Positions 50,282 through 59,483 of a DNA stretch of 64,000 nt are shown one piece after another (the stretch's first letter is position 1; every line of letters starts with the position of its first letter). The DNA is taken from positions 7,561,367-7,625,366 of the forward strand of contig NC_081339.1 of the NCBI RefSeq assembly GCF_022539665.2, written 5' to 3'. A model generated the notes under the pieces. The model saw only the letters and a list, made by a program, of their open reading frames with translations. It had not been told where the DNA came from and searched no databases. The DNA comes from Daphnia carinata. Taxonomy: Eukaryota; Arthropoda; Branchiopoda; Diplostraca; Daphniidae. Both the position numbers and the translations under genes were made by a program.

Positions 50282-51175
50282 TTAAGAGCAAATGCTGAAT
50301 CCGGATGGGAGGCAGAGCAAACCAGCGGAAATGCCCAACGATGTGGTGGACGTGATGGACGTTGCCACAAACACGAACGTCGTTGTTAATGAAGTAACCG
50401 ACACTGTCGTTGTGAACGCGGCTCGTTGTTGGTGATCTGAAAATTCACTTGATTCCAATTCTCTCTGAGACGATGCGATGTCAGGAAGCGTTGCGGATGG
50501 CGCATCTGCTGGAACATCATCAGCCATAACGCTTGTTTCCAATCTAAACATGAAATTGATAATTAAAATGCGAAATTTCCACACAAAATTCATGTTTTGT
50601 TTCGTACGGTTTAGGTGCATCGGGTTTAATGGCCGTATCGTCATTGCCAATCAGCACTTTCTCCTCCGTCTCACGTCGACGTCGTGCGCAAGCGGTCGTG
50701 GCCGACAATTGTGAGGATGCTGATTTCAATGCTTAGCTATAATAAGATTCAAAAAATAGAGAATAATGATAAATTACGAATGCATTTGACGACAGCGGCA
50801 GTTGTGGCTGTTGACGTCACTGTTGATTTGATTGTTGTGGTCGTTGTAAACAGATAAATGCTGTTTGCGTTAACGAAGAAACGATTCTGTAAGGGTAGCA
50901 ACGATCCTGGACTGCGCGGAATAACATCCTAATTTTTTTACAATCAAGTGATTAGATGTGTCGGATGTTAACCGTTTTTTAAACAGAAATTTTGAATCAA
51001 AAACCTGTTGGATTCCGTCGGATTTCTTGATGACATCGTAACCAGCTGGAAGGCCATCGCTGTAATACAAGGGCTTGTAAACGGCGTGATTGGGATCGAT
51101 CGGGAATGGCCAAATGTAGCGCTCCTGTTTGCTAACGCAAACGAAAAAACCCAAGACGAGCAATGCCAACTTCAT
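50282..51175 (-). CDS. Ser/Thr-rich processed secreted protein, copy 5
   Basis: Four coding exons are 51005-51175, 50778-50928, 50608-50731 and 50282-50543 (235 residues). The signal peptide is MKLALLVLGFFVCVSKQ, then YIWPFPIDPNHAVYKPLYY. Module 1 is split by an additional phase-1 intron just after the first Cys: Cys106 and Cys122 (15 between), then Ala and RRRR. Module 2 ends CLPSGFSIC plus one extra Ser, the only copy whose last residue is not Cys. The first donor (GTTTTT) is weak, and the acceptor at 50732 was chosen by phase over a nearby AG that would introduce a stop. The gene is otherwise intact. The function is unknown. Confidence 0.78.
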
Positions 51176-51300
51176 CTAATGTAGCCAAACGCGGTTAAAA
51201 TTTAAATTAAATGACTTCAGTTTCAGAGCGTGAATTATAAGGGTCTTACCACGTTGTTGTCTAAGGTCGTGATATGTTCATCTGCGGAGTTTAAGGCCAG

Positions 51301-51308
51301 ATTTTATA
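51301..51308 (-). promoter_or_regulatory. TATA box of copy 5
   Basis: TATAAAAT on the minus strand. The noncoding exon donor (GTGGTAAGA) lies near 51250. Confidence 0.6.
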
Positions 51309-51992
51309 GTATTCGGTGGATTCGAGCCGAAAGAGCTAGTCAAATCTTATTGGCCCCTCTCCCTAATCATTTATCATTTTGGGGGTTAAAGGGAGGGGGT
51401 TGCTTTCTCTTTTCGGCTTGTTGCTACGTATAAAAATGAACGCAGTTTGAATTGATGTTAGAGGGAAACGATAAAGCCTTTAACAGAAACAAGGAAAAGA
51501 GAAAGTTCCCCCCTATTTTCTTACCCCCTCTGACTTCTTTTGTTGCTATCCGGCAGGTCACGTGGGCAGGGGATGTTTTTCTTTTTTTAAAGGTCAACAT
51601 GTTCCTCAAGGTCTGTATACAAACAAAGCGCCTACCTTTAAAAAAAAGCTGGTCATACACGTGGATCTTCTTTTTCCTCACCCCCTCCAACTTTGTTTCC
51701 ACTCGGTATATAACCCACTATTCGTTTCAAGGGTTGAAGAGGACACGACTGTCGTAAACTTCACCATTATCTTTTATTATGCTATCGGGAATGATGTTCA
51801 CTTGTGTCATGATTTTTTTTAGAAGAACAAAGGAAATTTATACGCGACAATGCTGATTGAGAAATGTGTATCATGATTCATTAGGCCAATACAATTATGC
51901 TAAAACAGCTACAAGTAGTGGTTGTTAAAACTAGACCCGTTGTTCACATTTCTCTCTATTCTACGTATATAATAAATACAAAGGTTAGGACA
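51309..51992. other. Intergenic region, no gene seen
   Basis: This lies between copies 5 and 6. Overlapping frames near 51424-51822 on both strands lack splice sites and protein-like composition. Confidence 0.4.
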
Positions 51993-52983
51993 CTAACAAA
52001 GCTTGATACCCGAAGGTAAACACAACAAACTACTTCCTAGAGTAACAGTTTTCCTAGATTCGGTAACGCTGATTGTAGCCGTCGTCAACGTCGAAGTGGT
52101 GGTTAAAGTGAGTAGGGCATTCAAACCGATGAAACGAGCACCAGCAGCTCGGCTGTTATTCCCATCGTCTAACGAAGAAACAATAGTCACAGAATCTTGA
52201 GCTGCTTTGGCATTGTTCACATCACTGAGAGACTCAAGCTGAAGAACGGCCGATGGCTCCACCCTATACAAAAATAAGACAATGTAATTAAATTTGAAAG
52301 ATGGAACATAACGAAATAGGTACCTTTCAACTGTAGATGGCGAGAGAGCTTCATGTTCTTTCAAAAGTTCCATCATGGCAGACACGTCACGTCTTCGGCG
52401 ACAGGCTGTGGTAGAAGAGAACGACGCTGAGGGAATGCACGAGATGACCGATGTGGAGATAATCGTTGTAGTTGCGATGCTGTATTTTGTGCTGGTTGCA
52501 ACACTTCCGAACAGCAAGTTAGATAAAAGGGCGTTGTCAAACAGCCGTCCTTCTTGAACACCACCTTTGGGACTGGCTATCCTGGCCTCGATGGATTCTT
52601 CTTCGTTGTTATGACGGACGAGAGGTTCATCATTTTCATCATCGCGACGCTGTAATTAGACAGTCGTTTATAAAAAAGAATAAGGGAAAACGTTACTGAA
52701 TGTATTCAAGACTTACCGATTGCGGGAATGATTTGAATAAGACCACACCTGGATTCTGTTTAGCCATGAAGGGGAAATATTTCACATACTGTGGCTGAGA
52801 GTATTGAGTGGCATAATAAGGATAAGATCCAGGGTAAACATTGGCCCATTGTCTTAGATTATGAGTCGCAGGTGAGGCATAATGATATTGAAATGGCGTT
52901 TGCTGGTGGTATTGAGACCACAACCCATTTTGCTGGCGTGAAACAGCGATGAGACAACTCAATACAAATAAAGCGATCTTCAT
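51993..52983 (-). CDS. Ser/Thr-rich processed secreted protein, copy 6
   Basis: Coding exons are 52717-52983, 52324-52649 and 51993-52263 (287 residues). The signal peptide is MKIALFVLSCLIAVSRQ, followed by an unusually long Tyr/Gln/Pro-rich stretch (PGSYPYYATQYSQPQYVKY). Exon 2 starts with an acidic segment. Module 1 has Cys160 and Cys172 (11 between), then RRRR. Module 2 ends CLPSGIKLC. The last intron (52264-52323) is 60 bp, a multiple of three without a stop, so its retention would add 20 residues rather than truncate the protein. This is the last minus-strand copy and stands head-to-head with copy 7. The function is unknown. Confidence 0.85.
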
Positions 52984-53114
52984 TCTAAACGCAATATAAA
53001 ACGATGAAAATAAGATAGAGTTATTTTTGAATGTAGTGCAAAACTATAAGCAAGAGGGACTGTACCTGAATGTTGCGTCTAACGTTGTGATGACTCGTAG
53101 ATCCTCTGACTTGC

Positions 53115-53122
53115 CTTTTATA
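53115..53122 (-). promoter_or_regulatory. TATA box of copy 6
   Basis: TATAAAAG on the minus strand. The noncoding exon ends with CATTCAG before a GTACAG donor near 53066. Confidence 0.7.
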
Positions 53123-54126
53123 TTTGGCAAGATTTCAAAAGCCACAGACTGTACAACAGCAAAAAATGGTATTCGGACTATTGCCCGTCACGGAAACGCT
53201 TTTTAGAACGACATAGCTGAGATGGTCTTATGACATTCTCGATACGTTCAATTCAATGTGAAGTATTCCCCTTTTTTTTTTGCCATGGCAGTTGAACAGC
53301 CGTTATCACGAACTCTATGAAGAGTCTTCACTCGAGAAAAAAAAAGGTCGTGAACGCGGTGGAATTCGTTGATTCAAAAGGAAAAGGTCACATATCTGAT
53401 CAATCAAAATGTCAAAAGTGTCTTACCCTTTAATTGACAATCGTTTTGAGAAATCGGATTTCTAGATCGAGAACCGTTATACACTCGAGCGTACCTCTAT
53501 GCTGGCGGATTGAAACCCTAATGAAGGTAAAATGCCCACAACACATTGACATGTTTCACTGAGCGCAAAAAAATTTTTGATTTAACAGCGTCATGTTTTT
53601 TGCTTTGTTCGTGTTGGAAAAACAAGTGTCAAACTTATCGCACTGGTTTAATCTAACAAAAGATAACGAATCAAATTGTTGGAAACATTTTTCACAGACA
53701 GGTTTTTTTGGGAGAAACGTGAGCCTTTTAGAATTTTGCCGCGTTCATCAAAAGTCGAATCGAAAATTCTCTTGTCGATGCGTTTTGAAGGAAATCAAGA
53801 ATAAATGCGATGGGAACGGACGATAGTTTGACGATGAGGAATTTCACGTCGCAAATGGTTATATGCGGAGCTATATAAGGAAATTGAATGCATTTTAACG
53901 AGAATTTTAGAAATTCTTTTTGCATTTAGTGCATTTTAGTCGTAGTTTACGTTGGACTATTAAAGATACAGATCAGACGGGATGGCATTGAAAAAAGACG
54001 TGATAGAAATTCCTATGAGTTGAAATAACCAATCAACTGTGAATTGTAACATTTTCTAAATTTCCCACCGGAAAATAATGTGAGAATTCTGATTCACTTG
54101 TGTTCTACAATGTTTTTGACACTAGC
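53123..54126. other. Divergent intergenic region between copies 6 and 7
   Basis: About 1 kb separates the oppositely oriented TATA boxes of copies 6 and 7. It could hold shared regulatory elements. The open frame near 53593-53826 has no splice or homology support. Confidence 0.45.
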
Positions 54127-54136
54127 TATATATAAG
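54127..54136 (+). promoter_or_regulatory. TATA box of copy 7
   Basis: TATATATAAG lies 103 bp before the ATG at 54239. No 5' UTR intron is evident for this copy. Confidence 0.7.
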
Positions 54137-54238
54137 CGACAGCAACAGCATCGTCAAACGTAGACATCGAAGTGCTCGATCAGTCGAGAGCCAGCGATCT
54201 TCTGTTTGTCTCTTCTTAGTAAATTAAACAAAAGTCAA

Positions 54239-55108
54239 ATGAAATTGTCTCTTTATTTCCTGATGTGTTTCTTTTCGGTTGCTTGGCAACAAAATGTCCA
54301 ATGGGCCTTGCCCACCTGGCGCTCACCGTATTACAACCAACTGCCTGTAAGGGCATATGGACCGATTTTTGCATCCCAAGCGAAACGTTTGCCTTACCCA
54401 AATTTAATAGCGGTAACTATACACAACGTTCGAACTTTGATCGATTTTACTTTGTTTTTTTTTAACTTTTGTTTGTTTAAAAGCATCACGACGAGCCGAA
54501 CATTAGGACAAGAACTAATGCAAATCAGAGAGCGTTCGGCTTAAGTGGCATCAATTATTTGGCCAGTCTGATCCTCAGTTCGCTGTCTTTAACTGCAACC
54601 AGCACGACGTTTACTACCTCTACGTCAACCATTAACGGTGTAAGTGTAGTCACCTGTTTGACCAGTACAATGTTTTCAGCGACTACGGCTTGCCGACGCA
54701 AAAGAGCCGCTGTTTCCGATATGCTGATCGGTGATTACGACCACAACAAACCTTATGGCGAGGAAAAGTATTAAAGCAATGCAGTTGAAATGTCTTCTTG
54801 TTTATTTAAAATTCTCTTATTCATATGCTAGTGTGTTCGGTGTTTTACCTAGAGAAGGCAGAGACGTCAACCCAACTGACATCTTGGCATCATCTTGGAA
54901 CGAGCAAGACCTTGATGTTTTCGGAACCGTTACGAAGCAAACAGAGAAATCCATCAACCGTTACGTCCGCAAACTTACATCGACGGTCACATCAACCTCG
55001 GTTTTAACTTCATATTCCGTGTCTGTGCAAACAAGTACCAGCACTGTTACCAACTTGGCTTCTAGCGCAGCTCTTAGCTGTCTGCCATCCGGGTTTACGC
55101 TTTGTTAA
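54239..55108 (+). CDS. Ser/Thr-rich processed secreted protein, copy 7
   Basis: Coding exons are 54239-54412, 54484-54767 and 54832-55108 (244 residues), introns in phases 0 and 2. The signal peptide is MKLSLYFLMCFFSVAWQ, then QWALPTWRSPYYNQLPVRAY. Module 1 has Cys116 and Cys128 (11 between), then RRKR. The linker is GDYDHNKPYGEE. The site opening exon 3 is PREGRD, weaker than in copies 1 and 2. Module 2 ends CLPSGFTLC. In Cys spacing and both C-terminal motifs it is nearest to copies 1 and 2, although it lies on the other strand about 10 kb away. An inversion of part of the array is therefore likely. The function is unknown. Confidence 0.87.
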
Positions 55109-55536
55109 ACTTAATTAAAGACAAGCCTTTCGTCAGTATTTTATATTTGACGAATTGTTGTCATTTAAAATGATTTATTTATCTCTGTTACGTTAGTTTA
55201 TTCAATACACATATTACCTATATGTTAAATTGCTATTTCGGGTGGTTAGAGTTAACGTATCACATTTAGGTGAGATGTACCTTAGCGTGTGTAAGTAGGC
55301 TATACAGTTTTGACACTAGGTCTTTAAGGGAAACTAGACTCTGTTAAGAGGCTGATATGTACCGTATGCAAACATGACACCCTTCTTGAAAATGAGCAAA
55401 CAAAAATGCCCTTGCTCCATGATGGCCACACGTGACGAAAAAGGCCAGCACGGTTGTAATTGAAGTGACCCTTGTATCGGGTCTATATAAACCAGGAAAA
55501 AGCCAACTCGTTTGACACATTTGAGGGAAACGCAAC

Positions 55537-55545
55537 TATATAAAG
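55537..55545 (+). promoter_or_regulatory. TATA box of copy 8
   Basis: TATATAAAG lies about 70 bp upstream of the ATG at 55610. A second TATATAAA occurs near 55482. Confidence 0.65.
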
Positions 55546-55609
55546 GTAACAGCTTCACGCATTTGTACTAGACGTCTATCATTCATTTTTTTTTGTGCTT
55601 CGTTTTCAG

Positions 55610-56599
55610 ATGAAATTGTCCCTGATTTTTATAGCGGGCTGCATTACTGCATCGCTCTCGTACGGACAGCCTCCGTTTCAATGGCAGGAGTTGCGTCCGG
55701 CATCCAGAAATCGCCAATTCATGACGCTGATCGATTTTAGGAACAACGATGCTGATAATGTTATTGCCGATAACGATAACTGGAGCAGCGCCGACGAGCC
55801 TTTATGGCGTCAAGAGGATGGCAGCGTCCCGCATTTGCGTCAGTATCACCACAACGAGAATGTCAATCAATTTTATTATCCAATGTCACCGTCATTCCTA
55901 CCGACGCCTGTCAGAGATCACGGACGAATCAGCTCACGCCAGAAAACTCGTCCGTTCATTCGTCCATCGGCGCCATCAGACAGCACAGACATGATGGCTA
56001 ATAATGCTCGTTTTTTCGCATCATTTCCCAACTTGTTTTTCCCTTCAATGTTCTACTCTTATTTGAGCAGTATTAGCACGTCTGCGTACTCCACGTCCAC
56101 TTCGTATTTGATTTTAAATTCTACTTTAACGACGACGTTAATTACTTCGTGCATTCCACTCTCATCGTTCAGCACCGCCTCGTTGGCCAATGTGGCCTGT
56201 CGCAGGAAAAGACACCTGATGGACGAAGCTGTCGTGGCAGGTGATGATGAATTGGGCGTTACACAAGGTCCTAATTACCTATCGAACGAAGAGGAGCAGT
56301 AAGTTAGCTTTCGTCAAATGTATTTACAAGTTAATTTCTTATTGATTCTGCTCAGATGGATGGATTCATCGTTGGTCAACAGTTTAGGGAGAACAGTGGA
56401 TCCGGAGATTCTGTCATCGAAGGAGGTTGAAGTAAGCGGTATTCAGTTACCGCATTATTTATTACGGCAGGGACGTTCAGCGCGTTATACAATTACTTCT
56501 ACATTTACGAGTTACTCATTCTTCACGGTGAATTCAACTAAGACTGCTTTACTGGGTTCTTCCCTATTTTGCATGCCCGGTGGTTTCAAAACTTGCTAA
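55610..56599 (+). CDS. Ser/Thr-rich processed secreted protein, copy 8
   Basis: Two coding exons are 55610-56298 and 56356-56599 (310 residues). It is the longest copy and lacks the phase-0 intron that separates signal peptide and module 1 in the others. The signal peptide is MKLSLIFIAGCITASLSYG. A spacer of about 120 residues rich in Asn, Asp, Arg and Pro follows, then module 1 with Cys181 and Cys197 (15 between) and RRKR. The phase-2 intron is kept. Module 2 ends C-M-P-G-G-F-K-T-C at the C-terminus. The ATG directly follows TTTTCAG, so a 5' UTR intron is possible. The function is unknown. Confidence 0.85.
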
Positions 56600-58009
56600 T
56601 ATTTCTTATTTTAAAATCTACAGCAGTGTCTATCTGTTGGAACGGCTTCCAGAATAGCCAATAATACATTTTTAAACTATGTTTGTTATTCAGTTTGTCT
56701 TTAGTTAAGTGAAATGCAATTTTTCTTACATGCATTGCCCTAGTAAAGATTTAATACATGGCCAATGGCGCAACTATTCCCAGTATAGTAGTTGCGTACG
56801 TCACAATGGACATTGTGGCATTCCCTTGAGAACCCCAACGTCGGCCCGCATCACAATCAGTCACGCAACTCACGCTTGGGTTTATAGAACCCCTAGAATG
56901 GTGTCAGACCAGGTTGGTATGTCCGACTTGCATCCACTCACGTTCTCCTTGCATAACAGCCCATCGACAGATGACAGCCACATATTTCCATACGTTTTTC
57001 ATCCGCATTCCTTACCAACCGTTAGCTGCACGCATTTCTTTTGAAGATTCCAAACGAAATGATAATCTTTTTCAAGTATAAAATGCATGAATTCAATGGC
57101 TTCTTTTCAGCTCTAAAATATTATTTCATCCATTAAAACACATCTGTTAAATTGCCTTTCAATAGTATACCTTTAACCTGAGGTTTCTTTCACACGTGTA
57201 CAGTGATTGTCAATAAAAAGAAGCTGCTGTCTTTACACCTTGTGTATCGCCCTTTTTTCATGTCCAAGTAGCATCTCGAGTAAACAATGTACGGTGCACT
57301 GCCCTTTCGTTCAACCTGTTGAGGCGTTTTCCTCCGATGGCTTCTATTGACCAAAAGAAATAAATGTGAGGGTCAGAAATATTGTACAAACAGATTTAAA
57401 CATGTTAACCTCTTAACCGCTTTCGACAGTATCATTTGGGAGATTTAATCTGTTGTTTTGCTGTGTATGTAGGTTGAGAAGCACGTCCGTTCGAGAAATC
57501 GACGCGTGAACAAAAACCGGATAGGGGAGTTGGTAGGGTGTTATTGAGGAATTGCAACTTTCCTGTATGCGGAAGACATTCCTGGCATATCAAAACCTGT
57601 TCTACAACACGAGCTAAGCAACAGGGTGAGTATATAAAGGCTGCGTATTCCATTGGATATTGGTTAGTTCGTCGCCAAGTTCAATCGTTCCAGGACGGAA
57701 TTTGGCGTTGAATTGACACGAATTTATTCAAGACATACCCAGCAAAAGAATTGTTAAATTTTTATTTAAAAAAAAACTAGCCTGTCTACCTACCTACTGT
57801 ACGTCCTACTGATGTTAGACACAGTAAGTAAAACAAAAGGTATTGAAGGGGGTCACATATCCCGATGATAAGCTGCCTGCATCCATGAGCCGTCTTTCAG
57901 GCCATGGGGAGAACTTACGAACAACCTACAAGCTACGATCACCCCTTCTCTACCTGTGCGTCGATCTCGAAGGTAGTGAACGGTACTACAGATCGAATTT
58001 TTTTTTCTT
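56600..58009. other. Gene-free stretch after the family cluster
   Basis: A frame of 111 codons at 56709-57044 has no signal peptide, splice support or recognised motif, and I do not call it. The rest is A/T-rich intergenic sequence. Confidence 0.4.
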
Positions 58010-58097
58010 CTGCCATTTTTAGCCCCTTTTTTAAGTAGGCATGGCTCTTCTATTTTTCTGCCATTTTTAGCCCCTTTTTATAGTAGGCATGGCTCTT
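58010..58097 (+). repeat. Two-copy tandem repeat, 48-bp unit
   Basis: A unit with CTGCCATTTTTAGCCCC and GTAGGCATGGCTCTTCT occurs twice in tandem, at 58010 and 58058, with minor changes. Confidence 0.85.
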
Positions 58098-58130
58098 CTT
58101 TTTTCTTCTTTCTTGAATGATGTCCGAAGC

Positions 58131-58330
58131 GATGAGAATGTAGAATCTTGCGTAATCTGATGAGAAAAATCTTGCGAATCCGGTGTGATGAAGATGAAGA
58201 ATCTTGCGTAATCCGATGAGATGAAGAATCTTGCGAATCCGGTGTGATGAAGATGAAGAATCTTGCGTAATCCGTTGTGATGAAGATGAAGAATCTCCGA
58301 TGAGTAATCCGATGAGAAGAATAATCTTGC
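58131..58330 (-). repeat. Degenerate minisatellite
   Basis: Interleaved short units such as GAATCTTGCGTAATCCG and GAATCTTGCGAATCCGGTG, with ATGAAGATGAAG spacers, repeat several times. Reading frames across it give low-complexity Ser/Asp/Arg strings, so it is not coding. It lies directly downstream of the minus-strand SINE head and may be its body. Confidence 0.8.
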
Positions 58331-58399
58331 GATTCTTGATTGATGATGTGGGAGGGCGGGAGGGAGGAGAGGGTGGTGGGAGGGAAGTCGGAGGAAAGT

Positions 58400-58482
58400 T
58401 GGCGTTGTCGGGACTTGAACCCGGGGCCGACAGAATACAACAGATTACAAAGCGTGGGTGATAACCACGGTGCCAGGACCGC
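58400..58482 (-). mobile_element. tRNA-derived SINE head, minus strand
   Basis: The minus strand shows a near-consensus box A (TGGCACCGTGG, 58475-58465) and, 44 bp on, a box B (GGTTCAAGTCC, 58421-58411) inside a paired T-arm (CGGG/CCCG). The acceptor stem does not form, so it is a tRNA-derived element and not a tRNA gene. Transcription would run into a pyrimidine-rich tract and then the minisatellite. Confidence 0.6.
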
Positions 58483-58554
58483 ACATCCCAACCAAATTTT
58501 ATATTGGGTGTCACTCAGGTAGGCAGCCTATGTGTACATAGTAGGTGCAACTGA

Positions 58555-58650
58555 AGTATGACGCTGTGGCATAGCTCGCGGCTACCATCCTTGATTTCAC
58601 GGGTTCGAATCTTTGTTCTTGCGCTATTTAATTTTTTTTAAAGATATTTA
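58555..58650 (+). mobile_element. tRNA-derived SINE head, plus strand
   Basis: A box A-like TGGCATAGCTCG (58567-58578) and a box B GGTTCGAATCT (58602-58612) are spaced as in a tRNA, followed by A/T-rich sequence. It points away from the minus-strand head about 80 bp to its left. Cloverleaf pairing is poor, so it is an element or pseudogene. Confidence 0.5.
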
Positions 58651-59483
58651 ATCAATATTTAATTTTGCAACGCACCCACTATCTCTGCCCGTCGGCTTAC
58701 GTCGCCCACCCGTTATAAGCAATGCTCCGGACTTAAAAGTTGCTTATATCTCCGTTTCCATCCTACATTATAGCGTTCAAAAATCCCATCCCACCGACTC
58801 ACGCCAGCCGGCGGCAATTTTTACGTAGCCTTCCCGCAAGCCAATCATAACAAATGAGTTTTCATTTTTTTTTTCACTTCCACTTGATGTAGTTGTTGGA
58901 CCTCTTTTGAGTTCGTAATTTTTGTCCGTTTCTTTCGAATAAGTTGCACGGGTACTTGCTGTATACGGACTATGATATTTAAAAGAAAACCACAGGTGGT
59001 AGAGTGCGTTGGGTGCACTATCAGTTTTCTTAACACACAATACCGTACCGATGTATCGTTATTAAACGAATTAGCCCCCTGTTGTTATCCATTTTTGTTA
59101 TTTGTGTGCTCCGTCTTTATAAGCAAAAGCAACCGGTTGATGCAGTACGACAATATTCCAAGGAAGTGGACACGCTAGGCTATTTTGATTCCCTCTCATC
59201 CGGATGAAAAATGGAACTCTTACCGTTACACTGCAAGAGGACCCCAACCGTAGATTCCAAATAGGGACGAGGCTTTTACAGCTATTATTACATATGAAAA
59301 AAAAAACGAAATTAGACATCTGTTACAAGTCTAGCCATACAGATGCTAATGGAATATGAGTTTATACTTAAACGTACTAAATCTAAAATAATAAGTTCAA
59401 CTATAACGGTGAAGCCTGAGGTAGGAGACGTAATGGCATTTTTATTTCCGTCTTTTCAAAACGATTTGTATATATAGGAAAGG
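58651..59483. other. Intergenic region, no gene seen
   Basis: This is the 3' flank of the CUB-like gene. Short frames on both strands are not supported. Confidence 0.4.

Noticed and set aside
56709-57044. Plus-strand frame of 111 codons after copy 8
   Set aside because: The family signature is absent (no Ser/Thr module, no Arg site), there is no signal peptide, and the TATA and splice context are missing.
58400-58482. Functional tRNA gene
   Set aside because: The T-arm and promoter boxes are good, but the acceptor and anticodon stems do not pair, so a tRNA-derived element is more likely.
58050-58514. Ser/His/Arg-rich frames of up to 154 codons
   Set aside because: They are translations of the minisatellite and SINE head. 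Two overlapping frames are both open because of the repeat.
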